64,000 nucleotides of DNA from NCBI RefSeq assembly GCF_016725325.1, contig NZ_CP068083.1, positions 4,402,001 to 4,466,000 on the forward strand, in the 5' to 3' direction. Shown here piece after piece: positions 1 through 9,146 of the stretch; the stretch's first letter is position 1; every line of letters begins with the position of its first letter. Position numbers and translations under genes: made by a program. The notes under the pieces were generated by a model. The model was not told where the DNA came from and did no database searches. It saw nothing but the letters and a program-made list of their open reading frames with translations. The stretch is from Sphingobacterium spiritivorum. GTDB lineage: Bacteria; Bacteroidota; Bacteroidia; Sphingobacteriales; Sphingobacteriaceae.

Positions 1-50
1 TTGCAGAGGACATCCTAAAAAGAAACCAATAACCAAAATCAGATTACTTT

Positions 51-1193
51 ATGGACTTTATCAACATGACGGGGCTAATGCCCCGTTTTTTATTGCAGGG
101 AAATCCTGTAAATGTGCCGGACTCGTTTAAAGATACGTTCAATTTTTTACAGGGGAACGGTGTCTATGAGGAGGGTGTTATGCACTTTCTCAAAGGCATG
201 AAAAACACGATATGGACGCACTTCGATACATTCATCACCGATGCACAGGCCCTTGCCGCCATTTTCATGCTCATATTCTTTGCCATCAAATCATACGAAA
301 TGATGGCGGGCGACAAAAAAATGGAAATCATGCCTTTGTTACGCCCGTTCGGGCTTGTAATGGTCATCATCTGGTGGGGAACGTTCACCCGCATACTTGC
401 ATATCCCACGGACATTGTTGCCACCAAAACGGAAAGCCTGTTTGACAGCGGGCAGATCGAAGTTAACAACCTACGCCTGCAACGTGCAAAACTCATGGTT
501 GACGTTGCCGATCAACTGACCACCATACAGGCCGAAACCGAGATCGCCGAAAAAGAAGCGGATACGTGGTACGGTCAGGCGTGGGATGCGGTCACCTCAA
601 CGGTAAAGGAGGGTTTTGCTTCGGTATGGAACCCAATCGTTGAACTTAAAAACCGTATGCAAGTGGGGTTACAGCTACTGGCGACCTATACCTTAGAAAC
701 GTTGGCCGTCTGGGTATTGCGCATCTGCGTTTATATCATCTTCATTATCCAGATTCTCTATTCGACCATCCTCATCATTTTAGGCCCGTTTAGTGTTGCC
801 GTAAGTATCCTGCCTGCCTTTAGGGACTCCTTTGGTACGTGGATAGCCCGGTTTATCGCCGTTAACCTGTATTCGGGCATTGCCTATCTGGTCATGCACG
901 TAGCCAGTCTATTCCAACAGTATGCAATGGAAGCCGAGATTACAAGGTATCAACAACTCCTTGAAAGCACGGGCGACACATTGGAGAAAATGGGCTGGTT
1001 TGCGGGCAACGGGATTTTAAGTTTCGGTATCGTCATCGTGACATTCCTGATCGGAGGACTGACCATGCTCACCGTACCGAGTATCAGCACATGGATTGTA
1101 TCGACAAGTGGTATCACTTCGGCCGCAAGCACAATGGGGCGTGGAGCATCCAATATGGGCCGTGCCGCAAGAAAGATAATCGCCAAGTTTTAA
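51..1193 (+). CDS. traJ: Conjugative transposon protein TraJ (VirB6-like membrane protein)
   Basis: A 380-aa polytopic inner-membrane protein of the Bacteroidota type IV conjugation machine. Hydrophobic segments are visible near residues 65-85, 95-115, 215-255 and 325-350, with a long soluble loop rich in Glu/Lys between the second and third. Length and position directly ahead of traK and traM homologues match CTnDOT-family TraJ, the presumed VirB6-like channel component. It is the first complete gene of the window. The next gene starts 22 bp downstream, so it belongs to the tra operon. Family assignment rests on topology and gene order; the window alone does not show function. Confidence 0.85.
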   Translation: MDFINMTGLMPRFLLQGNPVNVPDSFKDTFNFLQGNGVYEEGVMHFLKGMKNTIWTHFDTFITDAQALAAIFMLIFFAIKSYEMMAGDKKMEIMPLLRPFGLVMVIIWWGTFTRILAYPTDIVATKTESLFDSGQIEVNNLRLQRAKLMVDVADQLTTIQAETEIAEKEADTWYGQAWDAVTSTVKEGFASVWNPIVELKNRMQVGLQLLATYTLETLAVWVLRICVYIIFIIQILYSTILIILGPFSVAVSILPAFRDSFGTWIARFIAVNLYSGIAYLVMHVASLFQQYAMEAEITRYQQLLESTGDTLEKMGWFAGNGILSFGIVIVTFLIGGLTMLTVPSISTWIVSTSGITSAASTMGRGASNMGRAARKIIAKF

Positions 1194-1215
1194 CCCCTTT
1201 TAAACACGCAATGCT

Positions 1216-1836
1216 ATGATAATAAAAAATATTGAAGCCAAGATCAGGCTTGCCACCTTTATTGCCGGGGCAAGTCTGATTGCCGCCGTGCTCATGGTGA
1301 TGACAGTATCTTTTTTTGCCTACAAACAGGTAGGCAATGCACGTAAATCCGTGTATATACTTGACGCTAACAACGTTCCCATGTCTGCAAGCCAGACCGA
1401 TGTTGAAGTAAACAGACCCATCGAGTACCGTACACATATCAACCTTTTCCATTCACTATTTTTTACGCTCGCACCGGACGATAAATTCATCGAATACCAG
1501 ATGCGAAAAGCCATGTACCTGATCGATGAATCCGGTGCATTGCAGTACAACAACCTGCGGGAAAAGGGATTTTTCAATTCCGTGCTGTCGTCCAGTTCCG
1601 TTCTCACCATCCAGACCGATTCCATCCATGTCGATCCGGTGAAAAAGTACTTCCGCTACTATGGTAAACAGACCATAGATCGGCGTAGCTCGACGGTAGT
1701 ACGCACATTGGTCACGGAGGGCTATTTGCGAGACCTTGACGTGCGTACGGAGAACAATGGTCACGGTATATTGATAACCCGATGGAAAACGCTCGAAAAC
1801 AAAGACATCAGCTATGTTCAAAAAAATAACTTCTAA
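1216..1836 (+). CDS. traK: Conjugative transposon protein TraK
   Basis: A 206-aa protein with one N-terminal membrane anchor (about residues 13-35) followed by a soluble domain that should lie in the periplasm, the TraK layout of CTnDOT-type elements (VirB8-like role by analogy). It carries polar, strand-rich sequence with no enzymatic motif. It follows traJ by 22 bp and its 3' end overlaps the next start (1814) by 23 bp, which implies translational coupling within the tra operon. Length agrees with family members of roughly 200 aa. Confidence 0.85.
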   Translation: MIIKNIEAKIRLATFIAGASLIAAVLMVMTVSFFAYKQVGNARKSVYILDANNVPMSASQTDVEVNRPIEYRTHINLFHSLFFTLAPDDKFIEYQMRKAMYLIDESGALQYNNLREKGFFNSVLSSSSVLTIQTDSIHVDPVKKYFRYYGKQTIDRRSSTVVRTLVTEGYLRDLDVRTENNGHGILITRWKTLENKDISYVQKNNF

Positions 1837-2254
1837 CCGCTCGCCCGACACAACGGTGTGGACAGCATTTTACAGGGAGTTTGGCAAGTATATCGATGGT
1901 GGCATCGTACGTTCCAAACGGTTCCTTGAAGCCCGACCACGTACGGTATTTTTTGCAATGGTGGTAAGCATTCTCGTTTCCGTTGGATGCTTTCTTTTTC
2001 TCCCAAAAGAAACACCACAAAAAGACAACGTACAGCTTTCCGTACAACAACCCTTAATGGATGGAATGGGCGGTATTGTCACGACCGTTTCAGCTCTAAA
2101 GGAACTGCTGGAAATCCGTACGATCCTCGACAGTCTGATGGAAAAAGAAAATTTGGACAGCTCCGACAGCCTGCTAATGGAGAGAGCCATCGACAGGATG
2201 CAAATCCTCGAAAAAAGATTGGCCGAAACAAACAAACCCCAAAATTCACCCTAA
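1814..2254 (+). CDS. Small tra-operon membrane protein in the TraL position
   Basis: A 146-aa protein with a single predicted membrane segment at about residues 49-67 (starting TVFFAMVVSILVS) and a C-terminal Leu/Glu/Arg-rich stretch (about 95-138) that could form a helix or coiled coil. It overlaps traK by 23 bp and lies 15 bp before traM, the place held by traL in CTnDOT-like clusters. TraL proteins diverge strongly in sequence, so the name is positional. It probably supports assembly of the mating channel at the inner membrane. Confidence 0.7.
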   Translation: MFKKITSNRSPDTTVWTAFYREFGKYIDGGIVRSKRFLEARPRTVFFAMVVSILVSVGCFLFLPKETPQKDNVQLSVQQPLMDGMGGIVTTVSALKELLEIRTILDSLMEKENLDSSDSLLMERAIDRMQILEKRLAETNKPQNSP

Positions 2255-2269
2255 TACAATCCAACAAAC

Positions 2270-3433
2270 ATGAAAATCAATTTCAGACAGCCGCGTTATG
2301 TGCTACCCCTCATAGCGTTGCCATTTCTATGCCTGTTCTTCTATGTCTATCAAACAGGTTTTGCAAAGGAAGAAGCACCACAGCAAGAGGGCGATCCTTT
2401 GCAGGGCCAGATTGCCGATGTATCGGAGGACGTGAAGAACCGCGCGCTATCCGACAAACTTGCCGCCTACCGTGAGCAGTACCGTCGAGGTGACGGTTAT
2501 ACGGCAATAGGCCAGTTACAGGAAGAAAGAGCCGAACAATTCCGTTTTGATGAACTGTACAACGAAGAAGAAAAGCGAAAACTTGATTCCATCGAGCGGG
2601 CGCTCAAAAACCAGCGACCTGTTTCCGTTAGCGGAGATTCGGAAAATGACGACCAAGACCGAGCATTGCAACAGGCCCTTTCCTCATTACAGCGAAAACC
2701 CGAACCGATCAGGGAGACGCCGGACAAGACCGATCCGATGGAACTTTTCCGTAAGCAGATGGCCTATGCGGACAGCATGGCAAGGGCAAACGATCCCGAC
2801 GAACAGGCAGCCCGCATGGAACGTGAACGCATGGAGGAAGCGAAAAAAGAACTCGAAAACCAGCCCCGTCTGTCCGTTTCCAAATACGGTACAGGTCAGG
2901 GAACGTTCAACACCATCCGCCCTGAAAATGACAATACTTTCATTCAGGCTATTGTCGATGAAAACATGACAGGGTATGCCGATTCCCGTTTGCGCATTCG
3001 GCTCATGGATGACCTATTGGTCGGCCCGCACGTGGTCAAGAAAGGTACCCACGTATTTGCAAAAATTTCCGGTTTTTCAGGGCAACGGGTACTGCTTACC
3101 ATCACTTCCATTATGTACGGCAACAACATACTGCCTGTCCGACTGGAAATCTATGATAATGACGGCTCACCCGGACTGTACGTGCCCGCTTCGGCATTCA
3201 GGGAGTTTAGCCGGGAGCTCGGCGGTAACACCACGCAGGGAGTTACCCTGCAACAACAAGCGGAAAACAACAGCCAATTGGTCATGAGCGCCATCCAGCG
3301 GATGTTCCAATCCACAACGACCGCCGTATCAAAGCATATACGGAAGAACAGGGCGAAACTGAAATACAACACGATGGTGTACCTCATCGATCCACAGGCA
3401 CTCCGCCAAAGCCAACAGAATTACAAACAGTAA
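2270..3433 (+). CDS. traM: Conjugative transposon protein TraM (VirB10-like)
   Basis: A 387-aa protein with an N-terminal membrane anchor (residues 11-29), a charged low-complexity region rich in Glu, Arg and Gln (about 33-205), and a folded C-terminal domain from about 215 to 385 that matches the TraM C-terminal layout. This design (anchor, flexible periplasmic linker, beta-rich head) parallels VirB10, which spans the envelope and links inner and outer complexes. It lies 15 bp after the TraL-position gene and 19 bp before traN. Length is normal for the family. Confidence 0.88.
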   Translation: MKINFRQPRYVLPLIALPFLCLFFYVYQTGFAKEEAPQQEGDPLQGQIADVSEDVKNRALSDKLAAYREQYRRGDGYTAIGQLQEERAEQFRFDELYNEEEKRKLDSIERALKNQRPVSVSGDSENDDQDRALQQALSSLQRKPEPIRETPDKTDPMELFRKQMAYADSMARANDPDEQAARMERERMEEAKKELENQPRLSVSKYGTGQGTFNTIRPENDNTFIQAIVDENMTGYADSRLRIRLMDDLLVGPHVVKKGTHVFAKISGFSGQRVLLTITSIMYGNNILPVRLEIYDNDGSPGLYVPASAFREFSRELGGNTTQGVTLQQQAENNSQLVMSAIQRMFQSTTTAVSKHIRKNRAKLKYNTMVYLIDPQALRQSQQNYKQ

Positions 3434-3452
3434 AACCATTTAAGATTCCATC

Positions 3453-4301
3453 ATGAAAAAGAAACATCATTTTCTAATCCTTTTCCTTTTATGTTTTGTA
3501 GCATATTCCGCCCACAGTCAACAAGCTACGGAAACCCGGTTGGGAACACTTCCCGAATTAAGCCTGCACCGTGGCCATACGGTGCATATCCTTTCACCCG
3601 AACCCATCCAATACGTTGACATCGCTTCGCATCATGTATCGGGCGACCTGCCCCTTGAAAATGTACTACGTATCAAATTGCACGAGGATACCACACAGAC
3701 AGAACACCTCGATTTTGAACTTGGAACAATTACCATTGTCGGCGATAACTTTGTGGCGCAATACCGTCTGACGGCCCCATTGTGGATGAACGATACGGGT
3801 ATTCCGGCCATGCTCGAAATCAAACCGGAGCACACCCGTCCTTTGGAAATTTCGGAGATCGGGTTGAGCCGTAGCCAGATGAAAAACCTTGCACTTGGTC
3901 TGCTTACAAAAAACGCCCATCGGCCTGTACGGAGTACGAGGGATTACGGTGTAGGTATTGCGCTTAACAGCATTAGCACATTGGGCGATTATATCTTTCT
4001 TGACGTATCGTTTACCAATACATCAAACCTTTCTTACAATGTAGACGAACTCCGGTTTTTCATTGAGGACAAGAAGATCACCAAAGCAACCAACGTGCAG
4101 ACCGTTGAAATCAAAACCCTATGGCAATACCAGCCCCTTACCGAATTTAAGAAAAGGCACCGTAACGTGTTCGTGCTGAAAAAGGCAACTTTTCCCGGCA
4201 GTAAGGTACTTCGGGTAACGCTTACCGAAAAACAGATTTCCGGCCGCACGGTCAACCTAAAAATAAAATACGGCGATATTCTGAAAGCCGACACCTTTTA
4301 G
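3453..4301 (+). CDS. traN: Conjugative transposon protein TraN (DUF4138, VirB9-like)
   Basis: A 282-aa secreted protein. A Sec signal peptide (Lys-rich start, hydrophobic core, cleavage near AHS-QQ at about 22-23) is followed by beta-rich sequence. Position after traM and size match Bacteroidota TraN (DUF4138), which works with TraM at the outer membrane like VirB9. The stop codon lies inside an inverted repeat (4284-4310) that could limit transcription into the downstream coupling-protein gene. Confidence 0.87.
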   Translation: MKKKHHFLILFLLCFVAYSAHSQQATETRLGTLPELSLHRGHTVHILSPEPIQYVDIASHHVSGDLPLENVLRIKLHEDTTQTEHLDFELGTITIVGDNFVAQYRLTAPLWMNDTGIPAMLEIKPEHTRPLEISEIGLSRSQMKNLALGLLTKNAHRPVRSTRDYGVGIALNSISTLGDYIFLDVSFTNTSNLSYNVDELRFFIEDKKITKATNVQTVEIKTLWQYQPLTEFKKRHRNVFVLKKATFPGSKVLRVTLTEKQISGRTVNLKIKYGDILKADTF

Positions 4302-4310
4302 GTCGGCTTT
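4284..4310 (+). terminator. Hairpin at the end of traN (weak terminator or attenuator)
   Basis: A 9-bp perfect inverted repeat (AAAGCCGAC at 4284-4292 and GTCGGCTTT at 4302-4310) encloses the traN stop codon. The T-tract is only three residues long, so termination would be partial. It separates the traJ-N block from the coupling-protein gene that starts at 4336. Confidence 0.5.
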
Positions 4311-4335
4311 ATCTAACCTCTAATAACAAATACTT

Positions 4336-6372
4336 ATGGAAGAAACCAAAGAGCAGCAGGGGCTTTACCGCTCCCTGCAATTTGGCATATACCTATCCGT
4401 TGTCCTCGAAGTCTTTCTGTTTTTCTATGTAGATAAATTTCTTTTGGCAGGGGTAGCAAATAACAGTTTGCTACTCTTTGCAGAGAGGCTTTCGAGAGTA
4501 CCATTTTATGCCGAACTGATAAACAGCAAGCTCTTTACACTTGTGCTGATCTGTCTGGTCTCCATCGGAACATTAAGCCGAAAGAAAAAAGACCTCAATC
4601 CCAAGACCCAGATCGTTTACCCTTTGGCATTGGGGATGCTCATTCTTTTTTCGGGCTTATGGTTGCAGGGACATGAAGCAGCCCCGATATGGCGGTCGGT
4701 CAATTGGTATGACCTTGCCTATGTCACAAGCGCTTTTGCCGGAGCCATTTTGGTACACGTTGCAATAGACAACGTATCCAAGATCATCAGCTCCAACTTG
4801 GGAAAGGATCGCTGGAACATTGAGGAAGAATCCTTTATGCAACCAACCGAACCCGTGATAACACCGTACTCGATCAACATCCCGACCTTGTTCTATTACA
4901 AAGGGAAAGTCCGTAAAGGGTATATACCGCTTGAAAACATTTTTAGGGGGTGTCTCATTTGCGGGGTTCCGGGAAGTGGAAAATCGTTCGGGATCATCAT
5001 GCCGATCATACGCCAAATGCTGGCCAATTCGTTCACGATGTGCCTATACGATCTGAAATACCCCGATCTTGGCAAGGTTGCTTATTACCATTATCTGCTT
5101 GCCAAGCAGGACGGTCGATGCAGGGATTACAAATTCCATGTTATCAATCTCAACGATCCCGCAAAGAGCAGGCGGGTAAACCCGATGAAACGGGCTTACC
5201 TAAACACGCTTGCCGATGCTTCGGAAACAGCCGAAGCGCTTGTCGAAGCCTTGAAAAAGGGAGACAAAAGCGGTGGTAGTGACCAATTTTTCACGCAGTC
5301 CGCCATCAATTTCCTTGCCGCCTGTATCTTCTTTTTCAGTAGGTACGAAGATGGCCGTTATTCCAGCCTGCCCCATGTACTTGCCTTTCTTAACCTGTCG
5401 TATGAACAGATTTTTACGGTGCTGTTCAGCAACGGGGAGCTTAGTTCCCTTTTATCGCCATTCATGTCCGCCTACAAAGCAAAGGCATTTGACCAACTTG
5501 AAGGACAAGTCGGAACGCTCAAAATCTTTATCAGCCGAATGGCCACCAAAGAAACGTTTTGGGTTTTCGGTGCGGATGATTTTGAGCTTCAAGTCAGTAA
5601 CCCCAAGCACCCCGGTGTTTTGGTGCTCGCCAATGACCCCCGTACCCAGAGCATTAACTCCGCTTGCCTGTCGGTGGTACTTAATCGGGTTACGAAACTT
5701 ATCAATACGAAAGGCAATTTACCCATCGGTTTAGTGGTGGATGAGGCCCCCAGCCTGTATATTCACCGTGTAGACCTATTGGTGGCACAGAGCAGATCCA
5801 ATTTTTCTGGGGTCGTTTTGGGGCTTCAGGAGTTGCCTATGCTGCGCCAACAATACGGCAAGGAAACAGCGGAGGTTATCACGTCCATCATGGGCAATGT
5901 ACTGTCCGGTTCGGTCAGGAGCAAAGAAACTTTGGAGTGGTTGGAGCGCCTTTTTGGTAAGGTGAAACAGACGGGTGAAAGCCTAAGCATCGACCGTACG
6001 AGAACCTCGCTATCCTTGAATGAAAAACTCGAACCGCTGATTCCTGCCGGAAAGATAGCATCGCTAAAAGCTGGTGAAATTGTTGGCATCCTTGCCCGTG
6101 ATACGGTAGACACCTATACGGGCAAATACCAGACTTCGGCGGTTAACTGCCGTGTCAATCTGGACATGGATGCCCTCAAAAAGGAAGAAGCGAATTATCG
6201 GGAACTGCCGACCTATTACGACTTCGGTAATCGAAAAGAAGAAATCCTATTGGACAATTTTTTCCGCATCAACAGAGAAGTTGAGGAAATAGTTGAACAG
6301 TTTATTCCTATCCAAGACAATGTTCAAATTCCCGTACCAACCGAGACGACGGAATACAACAAAAGAAAATAG
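4336..6372 (+). CDS. VirD4/TraG-type conjugation coupling protein
   Basis: A 678-aa inner-membrane ATPase that docks relaxase-bound DNA to the mating channel. Hydrophobic segments occupy roughly residues 15-35, 72-115 and 130-145. Walker A is GVPGSGKS at about 210-217 and Walker B is in the LVVDEAP segment near 468-474. The C-terminal part resembles the TraM-recognition-site domain of type IV coupling proteins. Bacteroidota elements often carry this gene (MobC/TraG family) next to the mobilisation genes; here it directly follows traN by 34 bp, and no relaxase gene is in the window. Length fits the family. Confidence 0.9.
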   Translation: MEETKEQQGLYRSLQFGIYLSVVLEVFLFFYVDKFLLAGVANNSLLLFAERLSRVPFYAELINSKLFTLVLICLVSIGTLSRKKKDLNPKTQIVYPLALGMLILFSGLWLQGHEAAPIWRSVNWYDLAYVTSAFAGAILVHVAIDNVSKIISSNLGKDRWNIEEESFMQPTEPVITPYSINIPTLFYYKGKVRKGYIPLENIFRGCLICGVPGSGKSFGIIMPIIRQMLANSFTMCLYDLKYPDLGKVAYYHYLLAKQDGRCRDYKFHVINLNDPAKSRRVNPMKRAYLNTLADASETAEALVEALKKGDKSGGSDQFFTQSAINFLAACIFFFSRYEDGRYSSLPHVLAFLNLSYEQIFTVLFSNGELSSLLSPFMSAYKAKAFDQLEGQVGTLKIFISRMATKETFWVFGADDFELQVSNPKHPGVLVLANDPRTQSINSACLSVVLNRVTKLINTKGNLPIGLVVDEAPSLYIHRVDLLVAQSRSNFSGVVLGLQELPMLRQQYGKETAEVITSIMGNVLSGSVRSKETLEWLERLFGKVKQTGESLSIDRTRTSLSLNEKLEPLIPAGKIASLKAGEIVGILARDTVDTYTGKYQTSAVNCRVNLDMDALKKEEANYRELPTYYDFGNRKEEILLDNFFRINREVEEIVEQFIPIQDNVQIPVPTETTEYNKRK

Positions 6373-6417
6373 TCAATCGACTTTTTAAGGGAGTTAATTC
6401 CTACAAATCACAACATT

Positions 6418-6927
6418 ATGAACAACACTCGACGTTCTGCATATCTGCGGATTAGATTTTTTTTCGGTTGGTTGGTGCTTGTTCCCTTTATGCTTTGTGG
6501 ACAAGACATAGATTACAGTCCACCATTAGACAAGCTAAAGGTCACATCGCCATTCGGATACCGTATCCACCCGATCAGCGGTAAGGCTTCACACCACAGC
6601 GGTGTTGACTTTGCCGCGCGTTCCGATCCTGTATTTAATGTACTTAATGGTTATGTCAAAGCAACAGGAAGACATAAAGCACTCGGCAAGTACATACTGA
6701 TAGTACACGGCGAAGTAGAAACCATTTACGGACACCTTTCCCATATACTCGTTTCATCGGGTGATACGGTAATAGCGGGGCAACCTATCGCTATCACCGG
6801 AAGCACGGGCAGGGTGACAGGAGAACACCTGCATTTTTCGGTGAAATTCAACGGTAAATTCCTTGACCCCTTGAAATTCCTACGCAGGTTAAGAGAACAA
6901 TTAGACCAATCCTTAAACATGGAATAA
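6418..6927 (+). CDS. M23 family peptidoglycan endopeptidase of the ICE
   Basis: A 169-aa exported protein with an N-terminal hydrophobic signal (about 15-28) and one compact M23 (LytM-like) domain. Zinc ligands are visible as HSGVD (H60, D64) and HLH (H137, H139), with the family's GYRxHPxxG motif upstream at 47-55. Such enzymes cut peptidoglycan cross-links. Between the coupling protein and ardC it most likely opens the cell wall for the conjugation channel, the job done by VirB1-type transglycosylases in other systems. All metal ligands are present, so it should be active. Confidence 0.88.
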   Translation: MNNTRRSAYLRIRFFFGWLVLVPFMLCGQDIDYSPPLDKLKVTSPFGYRIHPISGKASHHSGVDFAARSDPVFNVLNGYVKATGRHKALGKYILIVHGEVETIYGHLSHILVSSGDTVIAGQPIAITGSTGRVTGEHLHFSVKFNGKFLDPLKFLRRLREQLDQSLNME

Positions 6928-6928
6928 T

Positions 6929-7087
6929 ATGGACTATCATTTAAGATCACTGCAACAAAAACTAAGTGTCCTGGCCAGTGGTGAAGACATTGGTCTGACC
7001 CCAGCGGAAGCCGCCATTTATGGCGTGGAATACGCAGACGAATGGCCAGATGACGAATCCCCGGAGGTGGATGAAGATGAGCAGTAA
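6929..7087 (+). CDS. Small acidic ICE protein (52 aa)
   Basis: ATG at 6929 lies one base after the M23 stop codon; the frame gives 52 residues ending in an acidic tail (DDESPEVDEDEQ). Its 3' end contains the GGAGG sequence (about 7063-7067) that suits the ardC start at 7077, and the two genes overlap by 11 bp. That tight packing argues it is translated. No domain is recognised. Small acidic proteins near antirestriction genes can be DNA mimics, but it is short and nothing specific supports that here. Confidence 0.5.
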   Translation: MDYHLRSLQQKLSVLASGEDIGLTPAEAAIYGVEYADEWPDDESPEVDEDEQ

Positions 7088-8303
7088 AAATTCTAAATCC
7101 CTGCATGAAATAGTTGCGGAGAATATCATCAAGAAACTCGAACAAGGTACAGCACCGTGGCAGAAGCCGTGGAATAGCAATAGCCCAGCTTTTGAATTAC
7201 CGTACAATGCAATCACCGGAAACCGATATAAGGGTATCAACAGCTTATCACTATTATCGGCCGATCGTGAAGACCCGCGTTGGATGACGTTCAACCAAGC
7301 ATCTGCAAAAGGCTGGAACGTAAGAAAGGGAGAAAAAGCAACCCTGATCCAGTTTGTCAAGACCCATGAACTTGTTTCCAAAAGAGACGAAGAGGGCAAA
7401 CCAATTTTGGACGAACAGGGTAAGCCCGTAAAAGCTAAGGTAGGTCTTGACAGGGCAATTATCACCACTGCTTGGGTATTCAATGCGGAACAGATCAATG
7501 GTATCGAACCTTTGGTGAAATCCGAAGCAAAGCAATTCCAATGGGATTCTATCCAAAGAGCAGAAAACATCATTCAGGCTTCGGGAGCAGATATAACCCA
7601 CAAAACAGGTAACCGAGCGTATTACAGTTCGGCACTCGACAGTATCACCATGCCTTTGCGTGAACAATTCGATGCACCGGATAAGTATTATGCCACCGTG
7701 CTCCATGAGCTCGGTCACTGGACGGGCCATAAAGACCGTCTGGACAGAAGCATGGTTGACAGTTTTGGAACAGAGGGCTATGCCCGCGAAGAACTTCGTG
7801 CCGAAATCGCTTCGATGCTTATCGGTCAGGAACTCAACATTGGCCATGATCCCGGCCAGCACATTGCCTACGTGGACAGTTGGATACAGATATTGCGTGA
7901 TACACCTTTTGAAATACACGCTGCCGCCGCCGATGCGGAAAAAATTCTTAATTATCTATTGGCTTTTGAGCAAAAAAGGGAAATCAAGGCCGCTGCCAAT
8001 GTTCAGGTCGAAGCCCAGACCGAGGCAAAACCACAAAAGGTAAAAGAAGCCACCCTTTCGATAGGTGATGAAATCGCCTATAACAATACTATGTACAAAG
8101 TGCAAGGGCATTTGAAACGTGGACGTATGCGTGTGGAAGACCTATCGACTGGAAACACGTTTTCGCTATCGAGAACTGACGGGCTGTATGGTTCCCTGCT
8201 ACACGCCAAGCAGAACCCTAACAGTATCAAGCCAAGTGAAGACCTGCACCGCCCGGTACAAGCCGAAATTGAGGCTGTTGCCGCCTATGGCATCAGAAGA
8301 TAA
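7077..8303 (+). CDS. ArdC-type antirestriction protein with zincin domain
   Basis: About 408 aa from ATG 7077, chosen because GGAGG sits 9 bp upstream and because the longer frame from 7020 starts inside the small upstream gene. The N-terminal ArdC (DUF1738) domain carries the typical KLEQGTAPWQKPW segment. The central metallopeptidase-like domain has HELGHWTGH (H210, E211, H214, H218), an intact zincin HExxH. A C-terminal extension (about 325-395) resembles a small beta domain. ArdC proteins bind ssDNA and protect incoming plasmid DNA from host restriction, which suits an ICE entering new cells. It precedes the DUF4099 gene by 30 bp. Confidence 0.88.
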   Translation: MSSKNSKSLHEIVAENIIKKLEQGTAPWQKPWNSNSPAFELPYNAITGNRYKGINSLSLLSADREDPRWMTFNQASAKGWNVRKGEKATLIQFVKTHELVSKRDEEGKPILDEQGKPVKAKVGLDRAIITTAWVFNAEQINGIEPLVKSEAKQFQWDSIQRAENIIQASGADITHKTGNRAYYSSALDSITMPLREQFDAPDKYYATVLHELGHWTGHKDRLDRSMVDSFGTEGYAREELRAEIASMLIGQELNIGHDPGQHIAYVDSWIQILRDTPFEIHAAAADAEKILNYLLAFEQKREIKAAANVQVEAQTEAKPQKVKEATLSIGDEIAYNNTMYKVQGHLKRGRMRVEDLSTGNTFSLSRTDGLYGSLLHAKQNPNSIKPSEDLHRPVQAEIEAVAAYGIRR

Positions 8304-8333
8304 AAATTATAAAACTTAACAAACAATTACATC

Positions 8334-9146
8334 ATGAAATATCCTATCAACGAAAACGAAATGCCCCTAAACGAACTTGAAAAATTGGGGCTTTACAAAG
8401 ACGGAGGGTTCAGCATCAGTCCGGAGAATATCGATGCCCTGCTTGCAGGGAGAAGAACCGATATGTTGAGCATGGCAGGTCTGAACATCGATGGGTTTGC
8501 CATCCGTCAATTGGATGCAAAGTTATTCCTTAGCCGAAATACAGATGGCACAGTACAGCTAAACATACATCCTATATATCGTGAACCGCAATGGCATCCA
8601 TTGTTGAGTGATGACGAGGAAAAAGCCCTGATCGCAGGAGAAAAACACGTGGTAAGCAAGGAACAGGAGATTGACGGAAACAAAAAGAAGAAAGTCATCA
8701 TTGAATATGACGACTTGACAAGGGAGTTTGTGGCTTATGAACCCGACGAAGTGCAGGCCCCCATCCGAGTAAATGGCGAAGAACTTTCGGAACAGCAACA
8801 GGAGGTTTTCCGTAACGGTGAAGTAGTGGAACTCAAAGACGGAACCAAAATCCAACATTCGGCAACAGACAATAAGGGTATCCGTTCAGACCGAAAACGA
8901 CTTATCCTATCGGTGCTTTTGGATGGCGGTATATCTTACTTAGTTTTCCGAGGTATCAATAACCTAAAAGGTAGGGTTGAACCGCAGAGCGAGGGATATA
9001 GCGAGGGATATAACCGCGCATTGACCGACATGATGATGGCCGATAAAAAACAAAAACACGGTAACGAGAAAACCGTTCAAGACCTTGTGCAAAATCTTCG
9101 TGATAAGCAAGAAAGTAGAGGTTACGGACGTACCGTTGCGAGGTAG
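8334..9146 (+). CDS. DUF4099/DUF3945-type ICE protein
   Basis: A 270-aa soluble protein. The N-terminal 85 residues (from NENEMPLNELEKLGLYKDGG, with LLAGRRTDML near 43) match the DUF4099 type common in Bacteroidota conjugative elements; the middle (about 85-185) resembles DUF3945 repeats found beside topoisomerase and primase genes of such elements. The C-terminus is Lys/Gln rich. Biochemical function is not known. It overlaps the next gene by one base (TAGTG), so the pair is cotranslated. Confidence 0.75.
   Translation: MKYPINENEMPLNELEKLGLYKDGGFSISPENIDALLAGRRTDMLSMAGLNIDGFAIRQLDAKLFLSRNTDGTVQLNIHPIYREPQWHPLLSDDEEKALIAGEKHVVSKEQEIDGNKKKKVIIEYDDLTREFVAYEPDEVQAPIRVNGEELSEQQQEVFRNGEVVELKDGTKIQHSATDNKGIRSDRKRLILSVLLDGGISYLVFRGINNLKGRVEPQSEGYSEGYNRALTDMMMADKKQKHGNEKTVQDLVQNLRDKQESRGYGRTVAR

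Noticed and set aside
1..18. C-terminal end of an upstream tra gene (frame ending at TAA 16-18)
   Set aside because: Only five codons are visible, too few to support a gene.
7020..7076. Longer start for the ArdC protein
   Set aside because: The extra residues overlap the 52-aa gene and lack ArdC similarity; a ribosome-binding site fits ATG 7077.
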